Translations under genes and position numbers: made by a program
The notes under the pieces: generated by a model
What the model saw: only the letters and a program-made list of their open reading frames with translations
Told to the model about the DNA's origin: nothing
Databases searched by the model: none
Source of the DNA: Syntrophobacterales bacterium
GTDB lineage: Bacteria; Desulfobacterota; Syntrophia; Syntrophales; UBA6807
Assembly: GCA_021159265.1 (NCBI GenBank)
Contig: JAGGSD010000112.1
Location: forward strand, 1-17,822
Reading direction: 5' to 3'
Length of the DNA: 17,822 nucleotides
In this document: positions 1 through 7,275 of the stretch, piece after piece
Numbering within the stretch: position 1 is the stretch's first letter
How the letters are laid out: every line of letters begins with the position of its first letter

Positions 1-18
1 TTCTCACCCTCACCCCTA

Positions 19-48
19 CCCTCTCCCATCAAGGGAGAGGGAGTTTTT
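19..48 (+). terminator. Intrinsic terminator-like hairpin at the left edge
   Basis: CCCTCTCCC (19-27) pairs perfectly with GGGAGAGGG (33-41) around a 5-nt loop, and a run of five T follows (44-48). On the plus strand this would end a gene lying left of the window. The same CCCTCTCCC/GGGAGAGGG block is also a frequent dispersed repeat in many proteobacterial genomes, so it may be a repeat that merely resembles a terminator. Confidence 0.55.
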
Positions 49-49
49 C

Positions 50-208
50 GACTTTTTACGAGTGCATCAAAATTGATACATTTGTAAAAAGTTCACGTAG
101 TGTCATTCTGAGGAGCGGAGCGACGAAGAATCTCAATGATATCAGATTCTTCGCTATTGCTCAGAATGACAAAAGAGTGTTTCTGTGACTTTTTACAGAC
201 GCATCAAC
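50..208. repeat. REP-like inverted repeat, family D, copy 1
   Basis: 102-134 begins GTCATTCTGAGGAGCGGAG and ends GAAGAATCTC. 144-170 is the inverted counterpart, beginning AGATTCTTCG and ending CTCAGAATGAC, so the two can fold into a long hairpin. The hairpin is flanked by copies of a GACTTTTTAC..GCATCAA unit at 50-70 and 187-207, with an inverted fragment (GTAAAAAGTTCAC) at 84-96. The right flank (about 156-208) reappears inverted at the far right end of the window (17771-17822). No coding sequence is credible here. Confidence 0.8.
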
Positions 209-241
209 ATTCGATGTTGGACGTTCGATGTTCGATGTTCA
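209..241. repeat. Short tandem repeat of a TTCGATGT-type unit
   Basis: The motif TTCGATGTT occurs three times in about 30 bp, with a GGACG interruption after the first copy. It is low-complexity intergenic sequence directly next to the family D repeat. No coding function is visible. Confidence 0.6.
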
Positions 242-300
242 TTTCTCCTCATTGCTCAGTCCTTAGTTTTGATACAGCTCCGCCCTCCGGGTTACATTAT

Positions 301-442
301 GAGACCTTTGCAAAACGCCCCCTTTCGCCCAATTTCTGCGTCAGACTCAAAATTTAATCCTCGAAATACTCAATGTATTCCTGTGGTTAAATTTTTCGTC
401 TTCCTTGAACTTGAACGAAATTAAACATTTTGCAAAGGTCTC
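301..442. mobile_element. MITE-like element with perfect 15-bp terminal inverted repeats
   Basis: GAGACCTTTGCAAAA (301-315) and TTTTGCAAAGGTCTC (428-442) are exact reverse complements enclosing 112 bp with no credible gene. The size and ends fit a non-autonomous transposon derivative (MITE). I recognise these ends as the kind found on IS5-like elements, but that assignment is from memory and uncertain. No convincing target-site duplication is visible in the flanks, so it may be old or altered at its edges. Confidence 0.6.
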
Positions 443-514
443 TCAAGGTCTTTTCGGCCAATCTCTGCGTTATGCTCAAAAAATAATCCTCGGAACATCA
501 ACTATATGCCTGCG

Positions 515-603
515 GTCTTCGGCGAGCCTTCAGCGTGAGCTCAGTCGAACGCTCAGCCTTCGGCGAGCATGCGACGAGCTCAGTCGAATCGCTCAGTCGA
601 ACC
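515..603. repeat. Nested direct repeats of GCTCAGTCGAA with TTCGGCGAGC
   Basis: GCTCAGTCGAA occurs at about 539, 578 and 591, and TTCGGCGAGC occurs twice (519 and 559). Motifs of this kind are common as dispersed intergenic repeats. The block lies inside the second copy of the element interior and seems to have been inserted into it. Confidence 0.55.
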
Positions 604-620
604 GTTATTTTTTCGCATGA

Positions 621-698
621 CCTGTCTGCGTGCCTGCCTGTGTGTGTTCGTACCTGTCTGCCGTGCAGGCGGCACAGGCAGGCAACGCACAGGCAGGC
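621..698. repeat. CCTG/CAGG-rich palindromic repeat block
   Basis: The block contains several CCTGTCTG and GCCTGCCTG units, followed by their complements (GGCACAGGCAGGC and GCACAGGCAGGC). It can form alternative GC-rich hairpins. It is the second insertion inside the copy at 446-717. Confidence 0.55.
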
Positions 699-748
699 TT
701 GATCTTGAACGAAAATCCCCATAAATCAACAGAGTTATTGATTGAATG

Positions 749-786
749 CAAAAACCCTCTTTCTGTAAACGGGAAGGGGTTTTTTG
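749..786 (+). terminator. Orphan intrinsic terminator-like hairpin
   Basis: AAAAACCCT (about 750-758) pairs with AGGGGTTTTTT (775-785) across a loop that includes CTGTAAAC, giving an A-rich 5' arm and a T-rich 3' arm. No plus-strand gene lies upstream within the window, so it either ends transcription entering from the left or acts as a leader terminator for the gene at 909. Confidence 0.5.
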
Positions 787-908
787 CGGGCGCCGCATCA
801 CGTCAGAAATTTTAAAATTGAATCTTGTTTTATTCTTTTCTTTAGTGTATTGCTATGTCGTGAAATCTGTTAGCTTTTTACTCGAGTTTTATCAGGTATT
901 GGTAAGCG

Positions 909-2084
909 ATGAAAAAATTTAAAGTAAACAAAACCTATAATGAGATAAATGAAAAAATAAAGCAGGGTAAAGCGGTGGTCGTTACGGCCGAGGAAATGAT
1001 AGATGTTGTGGAAAAAGATGGTGAAATCGAAGCGGCGAAGAAGATTGATGTTGTTACGACGGGGACTTTCAGCCCCATGTGTTCCTCAGGCGCTTTCCTG
1101 AACTTTGGTCATTCTTCTCCCAAAATAAAGGCATCACGGGTATGGCTCAATGACGTGCCTGCTTATGGCGGCATCGCTGCTGTGGATTGTTATATCGGGG
1201 CAGCTGAAACCGTGGAGGGAGACCCCCTTAACAGCGTTTATCCAGGTGAATTTAATTATGGCGGGGGGCATGTTATAGAAGATCTCGTTTCAGGTAGAGT
1301 AATAAGACTAAGGCTTGAAGGTTACGGTACCGATTGCTATCCTGCCAGGAAATACGAGAAAAAAATAACAATTCACGATTTGACGGATGCTGTCCTCTTC
1401 AATCCCAGGAATGCCTATCAAAATTATAATTGCGCCGTTAATATGTCAGATAAAATCATCTATACATATATGGGAGTCTTAAGACCCCGGATGGCAAACG
1501 CAACTTACTGCACATCCGGCAGGCTGAGTCCCCTTTTTAACGATCCTTACTATAAAACAATTGGTATTGGAACAAAAATATTTCTTGGGGGCGCCCAGGG
1601 TTATGTGACATGGAACGGAACGCAGCATAACCCTCATGTTCGAAGAAGAGAAAACGGGGTTCCCATAGAAGGTGCTGGTACAATAGCAACAATTGGAAAT
1701 CTGAAAGAAATGAATTCCCGGTGGCTTGTTGGGGCGAGTGTCCTTGGGTATGGTGTGTCCCTTTATGTTGGGGTTGGTATACCCATACCAATTCTTAACG
1801 AGAAGATGGCTCGTTATACGGCGGTTAAAGACGATGATATTTATACTCAAGTTTTCGATTATAGTGTCGATTATCCTAGTGGAGTGGCAAAGAGCCTTGG
1901 AGAGGTAAGTTATAAGGAGCTGAGGAGTGGTATGATTACACTTAACGGTAAGAAGGTTCCGACAGCGCCACTGTCCAGTTATTACAGGGCAAGAGAAATC
2001 GCAAATATCCTGAAGGAATGGATAGAAAGAGGGGAATTTATTTTAGGTGAACCCCAGCAACTTCTTCCCACCGTGGCTTTGTAA
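909..2084 (+). CDS. HcyBio (DUF39) homocysteine biosynthesis protein
   Basis: This 391-residue cytoplasmic protein matches the HcyBio/DUF39 family. In Methanosarcina (MA1821) and Desulfovibrio, family members help make homocysteine directly from aspartate semialdehyde and a reduced sulfur donor, bypassing O-acyl-homoserine. Visible family features are the block TGTFSPMCSSGAFLNFGH (residues 51-68) with Cys58, the GYGTDCYP block (138-145) with Cys143, and a glycine-rich second half (LGGAQGY at 226-232, VGVGIPIPIL at 287-296). Cys58 and Cys143 are the likely functional cysteines; this is inferred from the family. The protein has only the core domain, without the C-terminal CBS domains known in methanogen versions, and no ferredoxin-type partner (MA1822/NIL-Fer) is adjacent. 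A start at 909 is supported by the N terminus; only a weak GGTAAG lies upstream. Confidence 0.85.
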   Translation: MKKFKVNKTYNEINEKIKQGKAVVVTAEEMIDVVEKDGEIEAAKKIDVVTTGTFSPMCSSGAFLNFGHSSPKIKASRVWLNDVPAYGGIAAVDCYIGAAETVEGDPLNSVYPGEFNYGGGHVIEDLVSGRVIRLRLEGYGTDCYPARKYEKKITIHDLTDAVLFNPRNAYQNYNCAVNMSDKIIYTYMGVLRPRMANATYCTSGRLSPLFNDPYYKTIGIGTKIFLGGAQGYVTWNGTQHNPHVRRRENGVPIEGAGTIATIGNLKEMNSRWLVGASVLGYGVSLYVGVGIPIPILNEKMARYTAVKDDDIYTQVFDYSVDYPSGVAKSLGEVSYKELRSGMITLNGKKVPTAPLSSYYRAREIANILKEWIERGEFILGEPQQLLPTVAL

Positions 2085-2109
2085 ATTGTTATTTATGGAG
2101 AAAGTTGTT

Positions 2110-2138
2110 TTATCTCTTTACATGCGGGCGGCTATAAT
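2110..2138 (+). promoter_or_regulatory. Possible sigma70-type promoter before the FtsB-like gene
   Basis: A perfect TATAAT (2133-2138) sits about 90 nt before the next start codon. The -35 region at 17-bp spacing (TTATCT, 2110-2115) is poor, so the call rests mainly on the -10 hexamer. Confidence 0.3.
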
Positions 2139-2227
2139 GTAAAAGAATAGTAAAAAGAAACTTTTATGTCCCATTAAGACCTTTAACGATTTTTTTGAAG
2201 CTCTCAGATTTCTGGGTGTAATTTTAC

Positions 2228-2494
2228 ATGAAAGCTGGTAGATATTTCATAATTGTCATTTTGTTTATGGGGTTTCTTATACTGTTCGGAAATAAAGGGC
2301 TTGTTGATTATTTTTCATTGAAGGGGAAGCTCTTTGCAATAAAGGCAACAAACGAACGAATAGTAAAAGAGAATAGTATGTTGAAAAAAAAGATTACTTT
2401 ACTTAGACATGATTTAAGATATATTGAAAATATAGCAAGAAACGAACTTGGCATGGTCAAAAAAGGAGACATCATTTATAAATTTGTCGAGTAA
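2228..2494 (+). CDS. FtsB/DivIC-family septum formation initiator
   Basis: This 88-residue membrane protein has the layout of FtsB/DivIC proteins, which link FtsL and FtsQ in the division complex. It has a short cytoplasmic N terminus, one membrane span at about residues 6-22, a heptad-like helix at about 28-62 (IKATNERIVKENSMLKKKI), and the C-terminal signature YIENIARNELGMVKKGDIIY (66-85). Length, single span and signature all match the family. It stands alone 143 nt after the HcyBio gene and is followed by a repeat element only 5 nt past its stop codon. FtsB and DivIC cannot be separated from this sequence alone, so no symbol is given. Confidence 0.85.
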   Translation: MKAGRYFIIVILFMGFLILFGNKGLVDYFSLKGKLFAIKATNERIVKENSMLKKKITLLRHDLRYIENIARNELGMVKKGDIIYKFVE

Positions 2495-2499
2495 TATTA

Positions 2500-2646
2500 G
2501 TAACTGCTAAGGTTGTCAGGTTTATAGTTCATGGTCAGGGTGCAATTAAAACCTGGCGAAAGAAGATATTGAGGTCTGGCAAATGGCGCCCTGCTTGACG
2601 TGTAAAAGTATACAAACTGACAGGAACCGCGAACCTGAGCAGTTAC
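2500..2646 (-). repeat. Family A element 1 (GTAACTGCTAAGGT ... ACCTGAGCAGTTAC)
   Basis: The left end GTAACTGCTAAGGT (2500-2513) is the inverted partner of the right end ACCTGAGCAGTTAC (2633-2646), with one mismatch. On the minus strand, the interior at 2576-2620 matches the interior of element 3 at 13574-13624, sharing GTTTGTATACTTTT, CACGTCAA and CATTTGCCAG. The element follows the preceding stop codon by 5 nt. No gene lies within it, and the remainder up to 2817 shows nothing recognisable. Confidence 0.75.
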
Positions 2647-2817
2647 TTATTTTGGAACGTAGTATTAAGTCAGCAAGAATAAATAAATCATACACCTTGC
2701 TTGTCCTTTTGCTTGTTTTCTGTGTTGTGTCAAAGCTTGCATAACTTGTCATGTGCGCTTCAACACCTCATTGAAAGCAAACAACATTACGGCACAATCC
2801 GTATAACTTATTTATTC

Positions 2818-2835
2818 TTGATTCCTGAGAATCAA
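2818..2835. promoter_or_regulatory. Palindrome directly upstream of the pilM ribosome binding site
   Basis: TTGATTC (2818-2824), CTGA, GAATCAA (2829-2835) is a perfect 7-bp inverted repeat ending 2 nt before the AGGGAG ribosome binding site (2838-2843). It is the only evident structure in the pil operon leader. It could be a repressor or activator site, or an mRNA hairpin that limits access to the binding site. The sequence does not decide between these. Confidence 0.35.
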
Positions 2836-2848
2836 ACAGGGAGATTCA

Positions 2849-3922
2849 ATGTTTGAAATAAGTGGTGTGTTTTCGGACAACAGTAAGAAAGTTGTCGGCC
2901 TTGATGTTGGTTCGAGTCTCATTAAATTAGTGGAAATTGGAGATAGCCGCCAGGGGTATGTTCTCAAGAAGTATGGTCAGATTCCAATTCCGCGTGGTGT
3001 CATTGAGAAAGGTCTTTTACAAGATCAGACGATACTTGCAGAAAAAATCAGAACGCTTTTTAAAAGTTCCAAGTGCCGTTTGAAAAACGTTGTTGCTGCT
3101 CTTTCGGGTTCTTCTGTTATCGTAAAAAAGGCAAATTTTGCTCAGATGCACGATGAAGAACTGCGCGAGCTATTAACCGATGAAGCAGAGAATTATATGC
3201 CTTTTGATGATGTCAGCGAAATCAATTTTGATTTTCACATCATTGGTGAAAATGACCTTAATCCTAATCAAATGGACGTTATGATTGTAGCAGCGAAGAA
3301 AGATATTATAGAAAGTTATATAAACGCCATCGAAACGGCGGGTCGTAAGGTAGTTATTATGGATGTTGATACTTTGGCCATGGAAACAGCATATGTAGAA
3401 AATTATGATTTTGCTGATGAGGACATAATAGGATTGGTAAACATAGGAGCGAGCACAACAGATATCAACATTGTCAGGGGAGGAGAATCTGTTTTTACCA
3501 GGAGTTTCCAATTGGGAGGCGATTCTATTACTGAAGCCCTGCAGAAGAAATTGAAAGTTTCTTTTGAAGAGGCTGAAAAAGTAAAAATCGAAGGCGGAGG
3601 GAAAAAAAATATAGGCAAAAAAGAAATCCTTGGTTATACAGAACCGATTTTCTCGGAAATTGAACGATCAATTGATTATTTCAGTTCTACGTTCATGGAT
3701 CCGTATATCAAACAGATATTAATAAGTGGCGGGTGTTCAAAACTTCCAGGTATGATTAACATGCTTTCAGAGAGATTACATTGTGAAGTGGAGAGGTTCG
3801 ATCCCTTTAGAAATGTAGTGTGTAACAGCAAAGTCTTCGATGAAGCCTATCTGGAAGAAATCGGTCCCGCAGCAACCATCGGGATTGGTTTAGCCCTGAG
3901 GAGGATAGATGATAAAGATTAA
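2849..3922 (+). CDS. pilM: Type IV pilus assembly protein PilM (actin-like ATPase)
   Basis: PilM is the cytoplasmic, actin-like member of the type IV pilus alignment complex; it binds ATP and the N-terminal tail of PilN. At 357 residues this protein has the usual length. The nucleotide-binding elements are clear: phosphate-1 LDVGSSLIKLVE (18-29), phosphate-2 VNIGASTTDINIV (197-209), and adenosine motif ILISGGCSKLPG (290-301). An AGGGAG ribosome binding site lies 5 nt before the ATG. It opens the pilMNOPQ operon and its end overlaps pilN by 14 nt, which implies coupled translation. The extension and retraction motors, the platform protein and the pilins are not in this window. Confidence 0.95.
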   Translation: MFEISGVFSDNSKKVVGLDVGSSLIKLVEIGDSRQGYVLKKYGQIPIPRGVIEKGLLQDQTILAEKIRTLFKSSKCRLKNVVAALSGSSVIVKKANFAQMHDEELRELLTDEAENYMPFDDVSEINFDFHIIGENDLNPNQMDVMIVAAKKDIIESYINAIETAGRKVVIMDVDTLAMETAYVENYDFADEDIIGLVNIGASTTDINIVRGGESVFTRSFQLGGDSITEALQKKLKVSFEEAEKVKIEGGGKKNIGKKEILGYTEPIFSEIERSIDYFSSTFMDPYIKQILISGGCSKLPGMINMLSERLHCEVERFDPFRNVVCNSKVFDEAYLEEIGPAATIGIGLALRRIDDKD

Positions 3923-4454
3923 TCTTCTTCCTTACTGGGAACATAAAAAGAAAGAAGGCATTAGGAAGCAAATCATCCTTGTTTCTGCCTCTTTTGTGTT
4001 ATTTTTTATTTTGATAGCTTCTTTGCATGTGTATATGGCTATGACCGTTAATGCTCTCGAAAGGAAGGTGAAACTTTCAGAGAATAGATTGGCAATACTG
4101 ACAAAGATAACGGGTGATGTAAATAAATTCAAAAGAGACAAGGCAATTATGATAAAGAAACTTGCGATCATTAATAGCCTTGAAAAAAACAGGATGGACC
4201 CCATTTACCTGCTAGACGAAATTGCCAGAAGTATCCCTGCGGGTAAGATATGGCTTACCAGTGTTTCACAAAAAGATGTTGTTGTGCGTTTAAGAGGCAT
4301 GTCTATGAGTAATTCTGATATAGCCCTCTTTATGATAAATTTGAAAATGGCCAGGCACATAAAATCGGTGGATTTAGTTTCATCTAAGCAGATAAATTAT
4401 TCTAACGTTAAATTGATGGACTTTTCATTATCCTGTACATTGAAGAAGGGTTAA
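3909..4454 (+). CDS. pilN: Type IV pilus assembly protein PilN
   Basis: PilN is a bitopic inner-membrane protein whose N-terminal tail docks onto PilM and whose periplasmic part pairs with PilO. The diagnostic INLLP tail motif is at residues 4-8, one membrane span covers about 21-45, and a charged helical stretch follows (about 48-80) before the small periplasmic domain (SIPAGKIWLTSVSQKDVVVR region). The length of 181 residues is typical. The start codon lies inside pilM (14-nt overlap), and pilO begins 3 nt after the stop, as expected for a stoichiometric complex. Confidence 0.93.
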   Translation: MIKINLLPYWEHKKKEGIRKQIILVSASFVLFFILIASLHVYMAMTVNALERKVKLSENRLAILTKITGDVNKFKRDKAIMIKKLAIINSLEKNRMDPIYLLDEIARSIPAGKIWLTSVSQKDVVVRLRGMSMSNSDIALFMINLKMARHIKSVDLVSSKQINYSNVKLMDFSLSCTLKKG

Positions 4455-4457
4455 AAA

Positions 4458-5069
4458 ATGTCAATTACAGCGGAAGACATTAAGAGAATGCCCAACAAGT
4501 ACAAAGTTATACTGGTTCTCTTTGTGTTTCTCCTGATCGGATATTTTTATTATTTCTTCTTTCTTCAAGCCACATTGGATAATAAAGACAGGCTGAAAGA
4601 GAGGTTAAGTAGCCTTCAAAAACAGATTCAAGCGAAGGAGCTTGTGGCCAGGCAGATAAAGAAACACAAAAAGGAATTAGCTGAATTGAGAGAAAACCTG
4701 AAATTAGCTTTGGCCAGGTTGCCTGAACAAAAAGAAATTCCCGGTCTCTTAACCTCCGTTTCTCAGGCAGGAATAAAAACGGGGCTTGATTTTTTACTTT
4801 TTCAGCCGGCGTCTCCGGTCTCCAGAGATTTTTATGCCGAGATACCTGTGAAAATTGTCATTGTGGGTAGCTATCGCGATATTGCCCATTTTTTTGTAAG
4901 TGTTGCAGATCTCCCTCGTATAGTGAACATAAAAAATATTTCAATCCAAGGGGGAAAGAGCGTTGCGGAAGGCAAGAAGAATCTCCTCACGGTAAATTGT
5001 CTTATAAAGACGTATATGTTTTTGGAAAAGAAACATGAAGGTAAAAAAAATAAAAAACGTAGAAAATAA
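4458..5069 (+). CDS. pilO: Type IV pilus assembly protein PilO
   Basis: PilO is the second bitopic member of the inner-membrane alignment complex and heterodimerises with PilN. This 203-residue protein has one membrane span (about 16-36), a long coiled-coil-like helix (about 40-88), and the family block LPEQKEIPGLLTSVSQAGIK (88-107) that opens the periplasmic ferredoxin-like domain. The C terminus is very basic (last 12 residues mostly Lys/Arg), and its coding sequence overlaps the pilP start by 35 nt, so the basic tail may partly reflect overlap constraints. It sits 3 nt after pilN. Confidence 0.92.
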   Translation: MSITAEDIKRMPNKYKVILVLFVFLLIGYFYYFFFLQATLDNKDRLKERLSSLQKQIQAKELVARQIKKHKKELAELRENLKLALARLPEQKEIPGLLTSVSQAGIKTGLDFLLFQPASPVSRDFYAEIPVKIVIVGSYRDIAHFFVSVADLPRIVNIKNISIQGGKSVAEGKKNLLTVNCLIKTYMFLEKKHEGKKNKKRRK

Positions 5070-5553
5070 CTGGTTGGGAATTACTATCACCTTGATTTTT
5101 CTGTCTCTCACGATTTTCCTGTTGGTTTGCCCTGTTTATGGAGATAACTCAAAAACTGGAAATGGTACTCCCTTTAGCTTTGATATAGAGGGGGCGCCGG
5201 ATCCCTTTAATCCAATTATTAAACCAGCTATCGAGAAGACGGGGAAAAAGAAGTACAAAAAAGAGAAAGACATAACCCCCTTGACCCCGCTCGAATTATT
5301 CGGTATTGAGCAACTCAGGCTTGTAGGTATTACAATGGGCCAAGGGAAGGAACTGGCCATGATAGAAGATCCCACAGGGAAATTTTATCCTGTTGTAAAA
5401 GGCACTCTCATTGGTTTTAACAAAGGCAGGGTGACCCGGATATTAGCCAATAAAGTTATTGTGGAAGAAAAAGAAGAGGATACTATGGGGAAAGCTAAGA
5501 TAAATCGGGTTGTATTGGAGCTTTACACTGAATCAGATGGGGAAAAGCCATGA
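5035..5553 (+). CDS. pilP: Type IV pilus assembly protein PilP
   Basis: PilP bridges the PilN/PilO complex to the PilQ secretin in the periplasm. The 172-residue protein has an N-terminal hydrophobic export segment (about 14-35), a flexible Lys/Pro-rich linker, and the PilP core from about residue 80 (LTPLELFGIEQLRLVGIT at 83-100, then a beta-rich segment to about 144). PilP is usually a lipoprotein. Here Cys32 is preceded by Leu-Leu-Val, which is a poor lipobox, so signal peptidase I cleavage near VYG-D (residues 34-37) is an alternative. The start overlaps pilO by 35 nt and the stop overlaps pilQ as ATGA. Confidence 0.88.
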   Translation: MKVKKIKNVENNWLGITITLIFLSLTIFLLVCPVYGDNSKTGNGTPFSFDIEGAPDPFNPIIKPAIEKTGKKKYKKEKDITPLTPLELFGIEQLRLVGITMGQGKELAMIEDPTGKFYPVVKGTLIGFNKGRVTRILANKVIVEEKEEDTMGKAKINRVVLELYTESDGEKP

Positions 5554-7220
5554 AAAAGAAAAGACTTGTGATATTTATCCCTTATTTTATTATCTCATTG
5601 ATTATTTTCGGTTGTGCTACTGGTAAAGATAAAACTGTCATCAAGACTATACCATCCGACAAAGGGAAAGAAGTCAGAGCCTCAAGCTATACCGGCGGCT
5701 GTTTGAAGGGGGTTACATTTGAGAAAATGAAAGGTAAAGAGAGGGTATCATTTCGCCTCTCGGAGGTGTCTGGTTTTGATGTCGAAAAAAAGTCGGATCG
5801 TTCTATTGTAATAAAGTTGGCCAATACGTTTGTATCAGACAGACTAAAGGGACGACAGGGCGTGGGTCTGTTGAATAATGTCCGGTATGTCGTTCCTGTC
5901 CAGAAGATCATCAACGGTAAGAAATGGTCTTATGTCGAAATAAAGCTTGGGCAAATGGTTCCTTACAGGATCAGGGAAGATATTAGTGGCTACATTATTG
6001 ATTTCGATGTTTCTACCCTGCCTTCGAAGGTTGCAAAGAAAGATGAAGAACCCGTCTCGATGGAAAAATCGGCATCAACAATGAAAATATTTGATCTGAT
6101 TAAAAAAGAAGATCTACAAAAAGAGAAAGACAATAAACAAACTGGAAATATAGTAAAATACACCGGCAGCAAGATATCCCTTCTCAGTTTTCAAAAAGCC
6201 GACATTAAGAGTGTACTCAGGGCGATATCTGTATACAGTGGATTCAATATCGTTTCCGGTCCGGATGTAAAGGGTAAAGTTACCATCCACATGAAAGATG
6301 TTCCCTGGGATCAGGCGCTGGACACAGTCCTGGAAATAAACGGCCTTGGGAAGAAACAATCGGGAACAGTAATTACGGTATTGCCGCTGAAGAAACTAAA
6401 AGATGCTGAGAAGGAACAGCAGCAGAAAGATGTGGCTGAAGGAAAACTGCAACAGATTTCCATAGAGGCAAAGATTGTCGAAGCTTCAACGAATTTTGCC
6501 AGAGAACTGGGAATTAACTGGGGTGCGGGACATCAGGGTACTTGGAATGACAGGGATTTCGGGATAATGTTTGGAAATGCCGCGGCCGGAACGCCTACCA
6601 CCCTCCCCGGCAATATCGGATTGACAAGCAGTAATATCGCGGTAAATTTTCCCGCAGTCACCGGGATTGCTACTCCTGCGTTAGGCATCTTAATGGGAAC
6701 GGGTAAGTGGGTTTTGGACGCTCAGCTGTCTGCCCTTGAAACAACTGGTAAAGGGAAAATCATTTCATCTCCCAAGGTAACAACCCTTGATAATGTGTGG
6801 GCGCAGATAAATCAAGGAGAACAAATTCCATATACTAACCCCGGTGAAGGGAATTCAGTGCAATTCAAAGATGCAGTGTTACAATTAGATGTTAAGCCTA
6901 CTATAACGCCGACCGGGAAAATATCTATGGAAGTTAAGGTAAAAAATGACTATGCAGACTGGAACAAAACCGATACAAATAATAAAAATCCTCCCATAGT
7001 TAAGAGTAGGGTGGAATCAAAGATTGTTGTCGAGAATGGGGAAACATTAGTCCTCGGTGGAATTTATAAAACAAATCAAGTGGAAACAGTAAGTGGGACA
7101 CCATGGCTTTCAAAAATACCTGTCCTTGGTTGGCTTTTCAAATATAAAAGCATCACTACGGAGAAAAGAGAGCTGTTAATTTTCATTACACCCAGAATTG
7201 TGTCGAAACAGGATACATAA
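5550..7220 (+). CDS. pilQ: Type IV pilus secretin PilQ, short form apparently lacking the N1 domain
   Basis: PilQ forms the outer-membrane channel for type IV pili. A lipoprotein signal ends IIFGC (Cys22). An AMIN-type domain covers about 50-155, and an N0/STN domain about 205-280 (core FQKADIKSVLRAISVYSG, 214-231). The secretin pore runs from about 302 to 553 and ends with VLGWLFKYKS and LLIFITPRI. Between N0 and the pore there is only a charged linker (about 281-301) running straight into ISIEAKIVEAS. The roughly 70-residue N1 (secretin_N/NolW) domain expected there is missing. At 556 residues the protein is short for a PilQ, though the frame is intact and both the pore and the exit signature are complete. 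Its ATG overlaps the pilP stop (ATGA). Confidence 0.93.
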   Translation: MKKKRLVIFIPYFIISLIIFGCATGKDKTVIKTIPSDKGKEVRASSYTGGCLKGVTFEKMKGKERVSFRLSEVSGFDVEKKSDRSIVIKLANTFVSDRLKGRQGVGLLNNVRYVVPVQKIINGKKWSYVEIKLGQMVPYRIREDISGYIIDFDVSTLPSKVAKKDEEPVSMEKSASTMKIFDLIKKEDLQKEKDNKQTGNIVKYTGSKISLLSFQKADIKSVLRAISVYSGFNIVSGPDVKGKVTIHMKDVPWDQALDTVLEINGLGKKQSGTVITVLPLKKLKDAEKEQQQKDVAEGKLQQISIEAKIVEASTNFARELGINWGAGHQGTWNDRDFGIMFGNAAAGTPTTLPGNIGLTSSNIAVNFPAVTGIATPALGILMGTGKWVLDAQLSALETTGKGKIISSPKVTTLDNVWAQINQGEQIPYTNPGEGNSVQFKDAVLQLDVKPTITPTGKISMEVKVKNDYADWNKTDTNNKNPPIVKSRVESKIVVENGETLVLGGIYKTNQVETVSGTPWLSKIPVLGWLFKYKSITTEKRELLIFITPRIVSKQDT

Positions 7221-7240
7221 ATAAATTTGCAAGACTTGAT

Positions 7241-7272
7241 GGGTCCCATTTATTACTTGAGCGGGGGACCCC
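7241..7272. terminator. Possible bidirectional terminator between pilQ and queF
   Basis: GGGTCCC (7241-7247) pairs with GGGACCC (7265-7271) over a 17-nt loop, between the converging ends of pilQ and queF. It lacks a clear T-run on the plus side, so it is a weak terminator candidate. Confidence 0.4.
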
Positions 7273-7275
7273 TTC

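Larger units (their letters stand above)
446..717. repeat. Partial second copy of the 301-442 interior, interrupted by nested repeats
   Basis: About 452-513 (TTTCGGCCAATCTCTGCGTT, then CTCAAAA, TAATCCTCG and TGCCTGCGG) parallels 325-385 (TTTCGCCCAATTTCTGCGTC, then CTCAAAA, TAATCCTCG and TTCCTGTGG) in the same orientation. The match resumes at about 604-622 and at 699-716, where TTGATCTTGAACGAAAA corresponds to TTGAACTTGAACGAAA (405-420). Two foreign blocks, about 515-603 and 623-698, interrupt this copy. The whole 1-908 stretch therefore reads as stacked repeats, not genes. Confidence 0.6.

Noticed and set aside
136..801. Several open frames of 60-80 codons on both strands
   Set aside because: They run across REP-like, MITE-like and CCTG/CAGG repeat blocks, show no protein-like conservation, and lack ribosome binding sites.
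700..908. Possible SAM or methionine riboswitch upstream of the HcyBio gene
   Set aside because: A homocysteine gene invites this idea, but no SAM-I, SAM-II or SAH riboswitch core sequence could be recognised; only a simple terminator hairpin is present.
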